Shown: positions 50,281 through 63,790 of the stretch, one piece after another
Numbering within the stretch: position 1 is the first letter of the stretch
Layout: the number at the start of each line of letters is the position of its first letter
Source: Paragonimus skrjabini miyazakii
Taxonomy: Eukaryota; Platyhelminthes; Trematoda; Plagiorchiida; Troglotrematidae
NCBI GenBank assembly: GCA_014338405.1
Contig: JTDE01000155.1
Coordinates: 307,355 to 371,354, forward strand
Direction: 5' to 3'
DNA: 64,000 nucleotides
Notes under the pieces: model-generated
Told to the model about the DNA's origin: nothing
The model's input: only the letters and a program-made list of their open reading frames with translations
Database searches by the model: none
Position numbers and translations under genes: made by a program

Positions 50281-53200
50281 TCGTGTTCAGTAGGATTCAG
50301 TTATAACATGTATAAAATGTTTGAAATGCACATCTTCCCGGCATGATGAAGTAAAACATAAACAAGACCTCAGTTGTATTAAACTGGCGTAAAGCTGATG
50401 AAATTCAAACACCGATTAGCCCAAGTGGACTTTCTGTAAACAGATTTTTCGATTGTGCCTTTTGTTCATCACTTTATGCGAATGTTGGGAAAGACGGTAG
50501 TCTGAACAGTTCGCAGTTTCAGTAAGAGCGATATGTTGAAAAGCATTTGACACATCACTCCGAAGAAACTCTACCACTTCTACGCTGATAGTGATTTTAA
50601 GTATACCGTCATCCCTTCAGTGGTATTCAGGAGCTGGTTTTCAGCGTGGGTCATAAACAGGACTGAGCTTTGTTTCTGTCGATAGCTTTCCTCTTGAAAT
50701 AGAAATCTGATGTTTGAAGTACATAAGAGAAGCAGTTGTTCCCGTCCCAAAGGATGTAAATCGACTCTCAAATGTTTTTCAGCGACTCATTTGACAATTA
50801 CTTCCATTATTTCGAGCTAAGAACGTTTGTGAAGACAGAATTAGTATCAATGTCGCAAGGTGACGTTTAGTGACCTTCAGTCTCTCCAGCGATTTTATCA
50901 CTCCAAACGTATTTGTCGGAGTGCAGTGAGAGTGTGAATGTCGTGGAAGTTACAACAAACCTGCAAGCCGTTTTGCGAATCGACGTTAAACCGAACTGGC
51001 CATGGATATTATCGGTTTCACTGATATTATATGATTGCGGAATTTTGGTAGATCACACCATTTCCGTGTCTAACATCCGTGTAGCTTTGAAAATTTTGCG
51101 TTTCTCCCGACCACAAAATGTCTTTCAAGATGCGCCTGGATTTCCTTGAAACTTTGTTCTCAGACGTGTCCAGATTATCAGTAGTTTTATCAGGGTGAAA
51201 TTTGTTGCTGTCATGATGAATGTTATTCATCTTAGTCACGTAGTCCTATCGAAGAGTATCACACTCTAGTACTTGCCTGACTACATTACTATCCGTTGAT
51301 CATTCGTCCGTGACGTTCTCAGCGCTGCAGTGTGATCAGCAGAAAGCACGGATTTTTGTTGCTTAGAGCTGATGCGGTATTGTTGCTCCAGGTCTATCAA
51401 TTTGGATTTGAACCAGCAATGACTGTCCTCCTATGCAAGCAACAGACCGGAGATCTGACGGTATACTAAGGCTGGTGATTCTGTTCAATGTAGCGCATAA
51501 ATTCAGACAACAGATCGGGGCTTCAAGCTGCAAACTGGTTGAAGTTTTAGACGGAAGACTGGTAATGTCTCGTTTGTGATGTTCATAAGTAAATGGTATT
51601 AACTTATTTTTGCCAGTGACCTTGAGAGAAGCTTGTTTTCATCAGGTGTTTTTCAGCAGTTGTTCAGAAATACAGACTTCGATATTTGCCTTTTAAAATC
51701 CACTGGGGGTAAGCAAGCTATTGGTGATGTGTGACAAAGCATGAAGTACAATCAGACAGAAGATATCTTGGTTCCCCTCAGTAGTCTAATCATTGGTCAT
51801 TTCAGTATCTGTGGTGTTAGTGAGTAATATGAGAAAGATCAAAAGGAATGATGTCCTGAAGATAAAGGACCTGCGCATGCACTGGAAAACGAGTGAATGC
51901 TTTGGGTATAGTCTTCCAAAATTTGTTTTCTGCTTAATTCTAATTGCAACCGATGTTGAAGTAAATTTTGCCATAATAAACTGTGTGCGATTGTGATAAT
52001 GTGTCTATGCATGCTTTATGAGGTATCACAAGTTCCAGAAATCACCGGTTTTGGGCAGAAGTGTCAAATCCGCGTTTATCATTACCATCATCTAAAAATT
52101 CTCCAACATTCTAGTTATGAGATTTATAAATCTTTTAGTAATAGCCTGTAACTACAAGTCTGATCTCTGTATCTACTCTTCTAATTCATCCATGAAGGGA
52201 AGTAAGGTCTTATTGGGAAGTTGAACAAAAATTCAAATCAGGCAGATGAATATTTTCTCAAGTCTTGTCTATATTAAACTACCGTAGAAAATCGTGACTT
52301 AGTATGTTGTAGCTTTTCCTACAACCGACTGGATCACATTTAATACAAACAGTTTTCTTTACAGTGAGCAGCTCATAAGCTTGCAACCATCACAAAAAAT
52401 AACAAGGACAACTTGACTGAAATAATTTCAACAAATCCCCTAACAGTCATAATTATTATTCACACTAACATCAACAAAACTTCAATCGAGCTAAAAGTTT
52501 TTGTGTGGCCAATAAAACGAAATTATTACGCAGTCTCAAAACTGGTGTTATTTGTGGCGACATTGTAAAGCGGTTGATCGATTGTTAACCGATCGCTAAT
52601 GCCTGCAATCTTGAAAAGGATTCTCAGCCTGACAGGTGCACCATTGATTCATTCTATTGATCAGTGAACAAATTGGTTCGTGTCCTAAAAAGCAGTTATC
52701 TTTCTGTCATCTGAACGATCATGCTAAATTACAAAATATTGTTTGTAACAAATCATTAACGTGTGTCACGAAACTAATGCAGCCCATTTCCACTGACCAG
52801 AACGTTAACATTACAAATGAGTATTATCATTAATTTCATGATGTCAAAGTAAATGAATTTAGCTGACGCTCACTTTTACCGTTTAGTTAATGATTACAAT
52901 TTTCATAATCATTTTCGTATACCAAAAACCACGCATGCCCACTTTGATGCATCTAATCAAGTATATACTATGGCCTATAGACTTGCTTCCGCAAAATTTC
53001 ACAAACACATTCCAGTTGCCGAGAGAAACTCTATTGTTTCATAAACGCAGATCGCTTTTTGGTAGTCTTTGGAAAACGAATTTAGAACCCTTCCACTGGA
53101 CAATTCTCTTACAATAGTTGACAAATACACGACCTACCAACCCAACTGGTCGGCCTGCTCAATATTACTAGAAGCGCATCAAAGGTGAAACTGTTTACAC

Positions 53201-53570
53201 AAAGTCTTGTGTCATCAGTGCCACTGGACGTGATTCCCGGACCGCCTGCGGGGGGTAAACGGAGCAGCAGCTGCATAATTGAATCGATCGGGAATTCAAG
53301 GTTTGAGTGAGTGGAATATTGATGGACATCAAACCAGCACAAACAGAATGTCGTGACAGATTATGAAGAACGGTAGTTATTGATCGCCCGGTGTATTCAG
53401 TCACGTCTGTATCACTTAAAACTGTACTGGACATGTATAGAACTTTATGTTTCCAGAAATAGGAATTTTATCCAACCACTGGAGGCACCGATCATTCACT
53501 AGTGAAATCGTTTCAGTTTGTGTAGAACAACCTATTTATCTGTAAAAAGTGTCTTGGTAACGGATGTGTT

Positions 53571-53984
53571 GTGGTACGTGTATCATATAATCTTAATTAT
53601 TCTGCTGCATGTGTGCGAATTATGCATAAATTAGAGCAGTATGTTGAAGAAATGCTTTGTGCAATAAAATGCCATATAGGTTTTCTTTTCAAACTCCTAC
53701 ATTCAATCATATTGCTCACAGAACAGAAGTCAGATAGGGAAATGGACTCGTGTCTCACCACGAGTGTTTCCGGTTGGATTCGTGTTTTGATTAACAGTTT
53801 TCGACTATTCTATCCAAGGATTAAACTGGTTTTGATGGGTTGTGATTATAACAGTGTTCGGAATGAACAGTTTATATTATCAACAGTTCTTCTCTTTTAT
53901 ACTTTGAGACGCAAGAGCTACGTGGGTTGTGAGGCCATGTATTGGTCAGATACAGAAATTATGTCTAAAAATAGAGCAGAGTAA
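53571..53984 (+). other. 137-codon open frame, unassigned
   Basis: Uninterrupted AT-rich frame beginning with a GTG or near-start codon and ending in TAA at 53,984. The peptide has mixed hydrophobic stretches and several Cys but no recognised motif. No splice signals were found that make it an obvious exon. Confidence 0.15.
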
Positions 53985-55799
53985 TTGCGGCGAAAGAGAT
54001 TTGATATGACGAGGTTGAACAAAGTTATGCTCGTTTTCATTTTATCACAGGATTATTCCGGAAAGGTTGAGAGAAAGATAGAGGTTTGGAAAAATTCGAA
54101 TCGATGAATGCTTACCCGGTTAAGTGCTATAAAATTAATACAGCACACCACTGGAACGGAAGCTTATACCTATGAATTTAACGTACACGACGTATTGACG
54201 TTTGCTTCGGCAACATATTGAAAAACGCTGCTGCTGTGCTGCCTCTGAAATTCATTCAGAAAGTTCTAGAAAACGTTCAACCACTTTTAAGGTTCGCACT
54301 AACAGTTGATACACAATCAATTGAAATTCTGTGATAGATGTTCTATGTTTTGTGTATTAGCAAACTAGAGTACACCTAGTCAGGGAGAACAAAATACTGA
54401 GGTGAATATTTGTAGCTAACAATGATAGATAGAATAAGCCTAGCGTGAAAGCTTGCAGACGCTTCTGCTCACTCACGTTATGATAAGCACAAATCACGTG
54501 AGCTTTGAAGCAACTTCATGAATAGAACAACACTGATAGCATCTACCAGGGCCAAGTCATCGTTTTAAACGTTGGTGACCTCGAAAGTAGTTTAAATGGA
54601 CGTTACATTTTAGATGTTTTCCCTTCAGACAATACGCAGGTTTAACATGGCTGTGTTAGGTAATCGCTTGTTTTTGGTGAGTACGAAAATTTGGCATGAC
54701 AACCGTCGCTTTACCTTATGGCATCTTTCTTCGACGGGCCAACCGTAGACTCAGATACATAGCGTTGAATGAGCCATATTACAGACTGTCAGCCCTGTTG
54801 AAACATTCACTTTGGGTCAGACCACACTCAGGTTAGCATAGGCTTTGCATTGCAATCCAGTGTTCGTCGCAACTTTGCTTTAAGAGAAGTAAGGAAGCAA
54901 AAACTAGTTCACCTTCTATCGTTGCGTCGGTACCGGGACGCAGTAGTTGCCATATATGATGACAAGTGACTACTAACGAACTGGTGACGCCATATGATGG
55001 TTAGTTGGCGGGAAAGATGCTTTCCAATGAATCCTATCAGTCACGCTCGATAATCTCGGTACTCACCGGCGACATTCAGTCGGTTGCGAGCAAAACGTTT
55101 CAATGGGCTTGATGAATAGCGCGGAATTCGAATGGGCTCAGCGCAACTGGCAACATGAAGTTATCATGTCTCAGGATGACTTCCGTGAACTACTCCTACC
55201 CATTCCATCCAAGGATAGCAGTAAGTTGGTTATCAACTAGGTAAATCAGCATACACTTTGTGTCAACCCACGAAACGTTGGACAGATCACTTTTAACTGC
55301 AGTTCCATTGATCATTGTTGCAACGGAGTGGAAGAGATTTAACCGCTCGTGCTCTCTAGGCACTTACGACGGTTTGCCCGATGACCACGCTAAGCATACA
55401 AAGTCTTGAACAGACTGATATCAGACTTGGTGATTGAAGCGGATCTATTTTCGATCACCATCCGTGTTCCACTGTACTTTCAATCATCACATACGTCTTT
55501 ACCATAACCGTGAATGACATCCTTGATGTAGCTTCGGTAGATGGATAATCTAGTGATGTTGAGTTTTTCCGTGTCAAACCTCTTGATTTGGAATAGTCCA
55601 GGACCGACCTAATCTGTGATGAGTCATAAACAGGTGTAGAAGCTATGAACAGGTTGGCGATGTCGGTTATTCAATATTTAGTGTACTTTGTCTTAAAAAG
55701 TTGAAGAATGCTGATATATAATTGTCATTTATCCTCATTTAGCCAAACCGCTGAAGGGATCATGTTATAACTAGTGAATAATTTATATATGTAACTGCA

Positions 55800-56065
55800 C
55801 AGATGTTGATAGGAGCTTGATTAATTCATTCAGCAACCGTAAGTCGAATGTCAGAATGGCACTTAGCAACCTGCGTTACTTGTGGCGTCGGAAAGACGTA
55901 TGCTATTCCAAGAAAGAACGAGCAAACGTTACATCCCTGTCCTGTCGTATGGTTGCGAAGCCTGGTCAATTCAAACAAACGACAACCATCTTCTGTCCGT
56001 GTTTGACATCAGTTGCCTGCATATCCTTGTTTAGTTATATAGAAATCATCGTGCGAGTCGAGAGA
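55800..56065 (+). mobile_element. RTE-like retrotransposon fragment
   Basis: Short plus-strand fragment with the RTE landmarks NVRMALSNLRYLWRRKDVCY (55,830-55,890), then, in a shifted frame from about 55,930, PVLSYGCEAWSIQTNDNHLL and SVFDISCLHIL. A single-base frame change separates the two halves. No RT palm motifs upstream and no 3' tail downstream were recognised. Confidence 0.65.
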
Positions 56066-56564
56066 TGACGTGATATCGTGTTTCAGGAATAGCAATGACG
56101 ATCTCTGTGCTTGGTTTTATCTCCCCGATCGAGTTTGTTGGTTCGGACTTGTTTCTGACAGTACTTCAACAATTGATCCGTAGGGTGCTTATATGTATGT
56201 CATATGCATACAGTAGTAAACGTGTGACCTGAACCAGTGATGACAGGAAAAATGAAAGAAGGGCGAGGAAAATAATATCGACAAACTCATGACATTAAAT
56301 CCATGAAGCCAGTGATTCACAACGGGAGCACCATTGCTTTCTATTGTTCTGCATATCAGACGGCGATATCAAATAAATATGTTTACCGTACGTCCAAATG
56401 AATCAGGATTCGATGTCAGTATCGTCATATTCCGGATCTAAGCTGTACGCTGACCATCAGACTGCTGCATCTAGCCTAGCCAATCTCAAACAGGACGCGG
56501 CCTGACAAGCGGTGAATCGGCATGCGTAAAATATGTTGGGGACAGAGCCCGCGAGACAAAATAG

Positions 56565-56905
56565 TTATATCAAGTGTTCCATCGATTCTGTTGATTTGGA
56601 CGGCGCCTGAGCAGACGTCGTCAGTTTTGAGGTGATATTCCCACCACAAACCGCTCTTGTGTTGGAGACAGTGATAGTCTGAAACTGTCGTTCTGTAGAA
56701 ACCCGTTGCGTGAGTAAGGTACGTATTTCAACCGTACACAGTCGGCCTTCCATCGAAACTCTGAGTCCAGGCCGGCGCCACATACGACAAGTTGACGAAA
56801 GCATCAGAGCCTTAGCCATGTAATTTGTGGTTTCATGGGCCATTGCATCAGCGCCGATGCAACTCCTTAGGTACAAAAATTCCCCGACTACCTCCAACGT
56901 CTAAG
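56565..56905 (-). mobile_element. RTE-like retrotransposon fragment, minus strand
   Basis: Minus-strand open segment (about 110 codons) corresponding to the region just after the RT palm of an RTE-like element: MEVVGEFLYLRSCIGADAMA (matching the F-x-YLGS landmark, here YLRS), then MAKALMLSSTCRMWRRPGL, SMEGRLCTVEIRTLLTQRVS and an eroded VFDHRCLR region. It faces the plus-strand fragment at 55.8-56.1 kb but covers overlapping protein sequence, so the two are separate insertions rather than one broken copy. Confidence 0.6.
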
Positions 56906-57779
56906 CACAAGGGGTGTAATCAGACAATCAGCTCTGCCGGTTTTTTTTGAGTGCAAGGTCTATATCAAACTGATGAACCCCTAGCATTTCTGAGACGCTG
57001 TGAGCTAATCGTGACCAGAAACTGATTAGAACAGTGTAGTTTGCATACTTTAGTTCTTGAAGTATAGCTCTTGGGAACATTTCCGCATTATTATACTCAC
57101 AGTTTTATTTGTGAAAAGCGTGGTTAGCCAGAAAATGCAGTGCGGTTACTAGGCAATAAGTTGGCATATTGGTCTCAAATAACTGATGGGCTACTTGATC
57201 ATATCGTCTTATTCGTTACCACGAAGTATTCGATTAGCCAACCTGTAAGATGTGACTCAAAATCGTACCCAGAGACGTGTGGGTGAGGATTTCATTGTAT
57301 CTTTATTTGTTTGATTTTTCTTTATTGGTTTCATTTTCTGCTGCGTATTGTTTAGTGGTGAAGCTCACTGTCACCTTGGGAATCAAAACCGAACGTCGGA
57401 AACAAGCGCTTGTTTGCTGATTTGATAACTCATACTTGACAGGTAAACCGCAAGGCTCTAACCTGGTGTTCAGAGGCAATAAGTTCGAATATACTTCATG
57501 GCCAGATCGAGGAAACGTATAATTATCAAGTGCTGAACTAGTGAGTAGAGATTTCCAGTTTGAGTACAAGGTTTGTAAATCGAAACGGGTTTGTAAGTGA
57601 GTAGCAATAAACCTGGAGTTGTTCTCATGTGCTAGGTCATGTGACCGAAGTCGTTAACATTGGTTAGGACGAAAACCAGGCATTGACTTCAAGTAGGCCA
57701 ACACTATTGACATCTTATACAAATGTTATCCGGTTCAATTCAGCAGCCATTGATTCGGCTTACCAAACCCAGAAAAAGA

Positions 57780-59010
57780 CAGATAGGTGATGAACAGGCA
57801 GGATTCTGGTCCGGTCAGGGGGGTGTTGACCAAAGTTTTACCTCATGAGTCTGGCAACGTGAGCATTCTTATGGACAGCCGATAGTCGTGGACTTCTTGC
57901 GTTTAAAGGATACTTTCGATTAGGTTCCTCGTAAAGTTATCTGGATCTGAGTTCTTCGCAAGGGAGTCCCAAGGAAATACGTGAATCGGCTGGAATCAAT
58001 GTATGCCCATTCTGCAGGCAGGGTGAAGGCTTATGATCAACTGTCTCGGATGTTCAGCAGTTCTAGTGGTGTTCGTCAATGGCGTTCTATCTCCCCCTTG
58101 TTTAATTTTTTACGTACGATGGTGGTCTCTTACTCAGCCTGTCTGCCGAAGACATTCAAATCATGCTGAACAAGGCGAGTGATCGGGTTGGTTTATACGT
58201 AATGCAGTGTTATTTCAAGACCGGGGCATTCAGACCCCCAGCTTTTCACTGTAGACAACTGACTTAAGACTGTGGACAGTTTCACCTACTTGGGTAGCAC
58301 TGTCACGTAAGTTTATAATGTTGGCGAAATATCATCAGACTCAATATAGGCACGAGTTATTCTTGATAATCTGCGTCATCTGTGGCGTAGGAAATATTTT
58401 CGGTTGTTGCTAAAAGAAGGATATGTAAGGCTTGTGCATGTTCTGTTTCACCCTATGGTTCGGAAATGTGACCTGTTTGCGACGAAAGTGTCAACAGTCT
58501 TGCTGTGTTTGGTCACTGTTGCCTCCGCCGGTTAGCTCACATCAAGTAAGATGATCGCGTGAACAATGTGGCCGTTTGCCGGCATGCATTCCGGCAGCCT
58601 CCGATGGCTGGGTCACGTACTCCACACACCAGCTGAACGTTTACCGTATTGGGCATTGTATACTGCGACCACAGACAATTGGATAAAGCTGCGTGGTTGT
58701 CAAAAGACAGAGTGTTCACTAAACATGAAAACTCTGACTGTTCCGTTGAGCAAAGTGTGGTTGACCTCGCCTGTCTGACTAGAGTCCACGTGATCACTCA
58801 AATCGGTAGCTGGAGAAGATGATGGCGTTGTGCCGCAGTCAATGGTCTACTTGCATCCATACCATTTCCAATTCTTCCGTTTAGTCTTCTTTTGTTAAGT
58901 TGTAACCCTTTTTAGTAACGTTTTTTCTTCTAGTATATTCCACATCGCTGTTTAGGTGAACAGCGGCAGGAGCCACAGTACTTTCTTGTCAAACTCAAGG
59001 TGGTGACGAT
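57780..59010 (+). mobile_element. RTE-like non-LTR retrotransposon, RT to 3' end, degenerate
   Basis: Longest RTE-like copy in the window. It begins with an AGFWSGQGGVDQ motif near 57,800 (RT domain), has a motif-A-like region at about 57,900 with the catalytic Asp context damaged, then GRVKAYDQLSRMFSSSSGVR (58,020) leading into ISPLFNFL, the TYLGS motif near 58,290, RHLWRRKYF near 58,375, a YGSE motif near 58,460, HCCLRRLAHIK-like sequence near 58,520, LRWLGHVLHTPAERLPYWAL (58,590) and MKTLTVPLSKV near 58,730. The 3' tail after about 58,885 matches that of the 31.5-32.2 kb copy. Many stops and frame changes. It does not encode a functional protein. Confidence 0.8.
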
Positions 59011-59584
59011 GCCACTGACTTTCCGTCTACTCATTATGATTTAATGTAAAGTTCAAGTAAGAAGTTGTGAATAATCAACATGTTAACTATGTGACTTGCC
59101 AACTTCCGGTTGAACTGGACTGACATGATTCACCAAAAATTATCAAGTTTGCCTTGGCTGCAAGTGCCAGGACCCAAAGCTACTATGAGCTAATGCTTCA
59201 GCATCGTTCAAACTAAAACCACGATTCGAAACGGTAGTCCCCACATCTCAAGCCGCACCCATATTGATTAGATCACCGGCCATTCGAGCATCGGTTGCAT
59301 GTGTTGTGTCAACGGTCACTAACTGATACATTCCTGGGAAAATACTAGGGTGAATGAACAGAAATTAGGGGCTTGAAGGGTATAAGGCAAATAAAGTGAT
59401 AGACTTGAACAAATTAACACATATGCTTCAACAGGCTTGAGTCAAACTGGTGGCTAGGTGGAGTTTAATACAGTCGTTTGACAGAGTTGAACTTTGTAGT
59501 GGTGACTCTACCATATTCGTTCCAGTAGCTAACTGATAACAAAGATAATCACAGTTTACTGATGAGTACTCGGAGATTTGGTTA

Positions 59585-59985
59585 ATTTCAAGTTGGACAT
59601 CACTCACAACTGATCGCAGCTGTCGCATTCCCATAGACTATCCAGTCGGCCCCTTTCGATTGGAGTTAACAGACAGTGACTGTGTCTCCATTTCGAGACG
59701 ATCGGGCAACCTGATCATTACTCACATGCGAAAGTGGTTGAGCGTTCACATATGATAATTCGTTTGTACATAATGTGAGGTCAATGGCGCAGTGGTAAAC
59801 ACGGTTGCCTCATGAACAGCGTGTCCGTGGTTCAAGTCCCGGCAGTGAGGATGATATGCACTACTGACAAGTTCTAATGAGAGCGAAACTCGAGTCTAGT
59901 GCTTGTTCTGTTCGAGAGGGGCTGACTGGAAAGTCTATGGGAATGCGACTGCTGTGATCAATTGTGGGTGATGTTCAAATTGAGA
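59585..59985 (+). repeat. SINE-like repeat family A, composite copy with about 75-bp terminal inverted repeats
   Basis: Contains the full family A unit: left flank TCGATTGGAGTTAACAGACA, tRNA-like head with TGGCGCAGTGGTAAACACGG and B box GTGGTTCAAGTCCCGG, central block and 3' module. In addition the left end (59585-59659) is the reverse complement of the right end (59912-59985), with roughly 10 differences in 75 bp by eye. The element is therefore a snap-back structure with an internal pol III-type promoter. Whether this is a mobile form or the product of two opposite insertions cannot be decided from one copy. Confidence 0.65.
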
Positions 59986-62981
59986 TAAACACACTACCAA
60001 CAAATTTATTGTATACAAGATAAGAAGGAATCTACGGAAAGTGTAAGGTAGGTCCAAACTTTGGCCAGAAAAAGACCGTTGGTCTTTTCTGAAAAAAATC
60101 AAAGGAGTAATCATTTTGGTGAAGATATTTGGAGATATTGATGAGGTGAGTTATCTCATACAGCTGCAAAACTGTTGTGGATAAGCGCGTTTTCATCAGA
60201 CTGCGGTTGATTCAATCTAAGAACACTGTCAAACGCGCTCATCTGTCTGCGTGTGAGTGACCGAGATTAGTACTTGACTAAGATTCGGAAAATCTTATTT
60301 CACAATAATCTAATTGTAAGTGCAGACCGATGAATGAAGAACAACTATTCTAGAAAGACCGTTGTGGTCTCCGTTGTATAGTCTTTGACCTTGAATAACC
60401 CGTTGAAATGACAAGTGATTAGAAGTGGACTGTTTGTAAGCGGCACGTGCACGTCTGTGTTCAGCAGCAACGGCTGTGACTCTGTTGATCCAAGGACAGC
60501 CGTTTCCATATGAGTTCTCATTTGACTTTTTTAAAGCGTACAACGTCTTTACTATCAAACGCATGTATGACACACATCGGAACACGGGCTGACAAAGGCA
60601 GAGGCGAACTTAATTGGTGTCAGACCCGCAGACCGAAGCATTTGTTTTACAATGAGACCCAATCGAATTGAAGAACACTCATTCAGTCTGCGGGCACATG
60701 CTGGCACTGATAAAGGATCAAAAACACTGAATTGCCGTCTACACAGTGAGACCAGAACAAATTTACGTGTCTTCGGTGGAACATAGGTTGATCATATTGA
60801 TTGATTATCGATTATTAAAACCTGACAATTATTGTGTGATTCGCTAATCAAGATGACGTTGAAGGCTTTAACTTGCGGGTAGCTTTGAGAAGGTAGCACT
60901 TACCTCATAGAAAGCACATAAGGTTTCATATTTGACTCTCACTAGTAGTGAATATTTATACCAACGTTTAACGGGAGTACGTCAATAACTATGTGAGATG
61001 TTCGTAAATATTTTGATCGCAAGTTTACGCATTGTTACTTTGTCAACCTATCAAACATCTGTTATAACGGAAAGACGCCATTACAGGTGATGAAAATTCT
61101 CACTCAGCGACGTTATTTACTACCGTGTAGTCAGCGTCTCAGCAAGTGGTCGGCTAGCGGGCTGACTAGGTTCACCTAAAGGACCTGCTGATGTCTGATA
61201 CGATATCCACAGAAATCATTGATCCTTTTGATTGGTATTTCTAATTAATAAAAGTTCAACATACGCAAACATATTGTTTCAGATTTGACTTCGTAACAAG
61301 TTGACATATGTTGTAACTGATGTTTCTGGAGTATGGTCACTTACAACCGCGTGTTGTTGTAGTTATCTCCAAAGGGAATAATCGTCCCCAAAGGAAAATC
61401 ACAAACTCCGCTGATTTGGTTTCCTTTTCACGAAGCAACCGTAGTTACTAATATGCGACAGTTTTCCACAGTTATCATTATCAGTTTTATGGGGTGCATT
61501 TATTTATGCAGATAATCCGGTAGAGCACATTCACATAAAGATTTTGGTTTATACTAACTTACACTCCCCGTTGAATATGCGGCATATCATGGACAAACTC
61601 AGTTTGTAACTGTAGGGAACAGCTATCCTTATGAGCTATTAAACAATTTTCTACTGAACATATCGATTTATTGGTTAACCTTAACTCAATAGGTATACCG
61701 CGACCGGCTTCAGTATAAACAGAGAATGAATCAGTTTACGAAGTTTAGCATGATAACACCTTACTGCAATCAAAGCCATAAGCTATCTTGTAGGAATGTT
61801 CTAATGATCACCACTTCTCTTTCAATCATTTCTTTCGTTCACGCACAAAAGAAATCTCATCAACTGCTCATTTATCAGATGTGTCATGAGGTTTTCTTAC
61901 TGAACTGTCATTGTTGTACACCTCATTCATTGAAAACAGATAAGTTGCACACCCACGAAGATTTAACATCAGGGTAAGAAGGCTGAACTGCACCAAACGA
62001 AAACTCCACATACGTCAATTTATTCTCTAATGATTAGGCAATGGCTGACATAAATACTCAAAGCAGTATCTTCTGGTAGTAGAACAATTTTTGCTATCGA
62101 AGTAATAGTTCATTAGAGCTACGTTCCAGTTTCGTCTGAGCTTAAAGTCGTCTATATTTGGCGTCTGTTTCAACACATGCTTGTGCTCTTAATACCCGAT
62201 CCGCTGATTACTTAATAAGACCAGTCAAAATTATCCAGCCTAACTCTATCTAATGACGGAATGGCTAAGACACTAAGCAACGCGCTACTGACACAGTGTC
62301 GATTTATCTCACGTTTGGGAATGGTACGACTTGTTCGACCTGCTCATCAAATGATGTGCAATCGACGGGAGTGAGATATCGAACCATGCTTCTTGTTTAC
62401 GCTGTCGACATTGTCCGTACGACCGGTTCTTGTGTACTTATAGTCTGTACGCTTAAAATTTGGGACCCCCTGGGTCTATTAGTCACCCTTTAGTCAGAAC
62501 AAGAACTGTAATACAAGTGAGCTCTAGACTTCTATACGAAATGGAATAGATTTGTCATTTTTCCGGTTACCCTAAAAGGTAATGCATATGAAAATGTTAC
62601 TATAATTCTGATGATGAATCGGCCTTTTTGCTGTAACAAGTTTTAACGGGACATTCGAAGTGTTTCTGCAATAATCACAAATAAATTTTGTACTGTCGGA
62701 TGAAGTAATTTCATTGATGGCACTGGGATTTATATAAGTGCCATTGCTCCAAGTATGTTCCTTCTTCATTGAGTGAGGTGGCATTTTTAGCCAAGCTTGC
62801 AACGTGCCTATACAACATAGCTAACCAAATAAAGTTTACTGCTGAGTATGTCTACGCAATACTTGGAATTTTCGAAGAATTCAAGTGGAGTAAGTGATAT
62901 CGTGTTACAGTGAGTCCGCCTTTTTATGTGAATAAAGTGATCGGAGTGCATACGGACTGTTTACAGGACGTTTTGAAGGTC

Positions 62982-63038
62982 ATTAGCATTGATATTCAAT
63001 TAGCATTGCAATTGCAATGCAATTAGCATTGATATTCA
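62982..63038 (+). repeat. 17-bp direct repeats around a small palindrome
   Basis: ATTAGCATTGATATTCA occurs at 62982-62998 and again at 63022-63038. Between them lies ATTGCAATTGCAAT, a perfect palindrome. Confidence 0.8.
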
Positions 63039-63688
63039 CGTGGCGTTACTCTGTGATCACGGATATCGAGTTTCCGTTAACAGTGTGGTAGAGCCCTAAG
63101 TAGGTGAAAACCTTTGACGCTAATGTTTTAATATTCCTATAATCGCAGCTTCAGCCCATACCTCTCATTACGGAGTAGTTTTTACCTAAGCTTTAATGTG
63201 CATGTGTGCTGTATGTTCGGTCACCTGTTACACTTCAATCGATCTGTATACCTACACTTGCGGGAGTCACAATGAGTAATCGATAGACAGCGCTGTTGAG
63301 TCGGACGAAGCAAACAATGAGCAATGAATTCAAACAAAGAGAAGCCAACTGACATGTGTTTGTTACTAGAGACAAAACTCCCACACTGACTCACTTGGAA
63401 TAAGTCAAGAAACGGTTTCATTCAGACTTCTGTCAGGTGCCAAGGTTTACAAAAACTGGCAGTGACTAAGGTAAGCCAGAAGCTGCATACAACTGCTGTG
63501 AATTGTCAAGTCACTGCCTACTGACAGACAACATACGGCATATCCACGAAATTATACAAAGTAGAGGGCCTACTAAGGCATATATGACCTGAGTATCTTA
63601 AGAGCTTGACACAGAATTCTTTGCGGTTCTAAGCATTCTGTATCAACTGGCTAATTCTAAAGTCCAATTGTTTGTGAAAGTTTGAACA

Positions 63689-63790
63689 AAACAGTTAGAA
63701 CACGAAAACTAGTAGATGCAAGCATTTCATATTGACTCATCAGTACCAAATTTGCAATAACATGAAACGGTTGTTTTATATCGAACAGTT
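63689..63790 (+). repeat. 100-bp dispersed repeat, copy 2
   Basis: Sister of the 39.9-kb repeat: ATGCAAGCATTTCATATTGA, CTCATCAGTACCAAAT and AATAACATGAAACGGTTGTT. Same orientation. Confidence 0.55.

Larger units (their letters stand above)
47311..55799. other. Gene-free stretch between retrotransposon remnants
   Basis: Short open frames on both strands without known motifs. The GC-richer block at 49.4-50.3 kb and the open frame at 53.6-54.0 kb are the only points of note. Confidence 0.5.

Noticed and set aside
59780..59850. tRNA gene in the family A repeat
   Set aside because: Same reasoning: the head recurs in several copies with variable arms.
60600..60720. Inverted CCGCAGACCGAA / TTCAGTCTGCGGG pair as a possible element
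   Set aside because: Only about 20 bp pairs, with mismatches, and no flanking duplication is visible.
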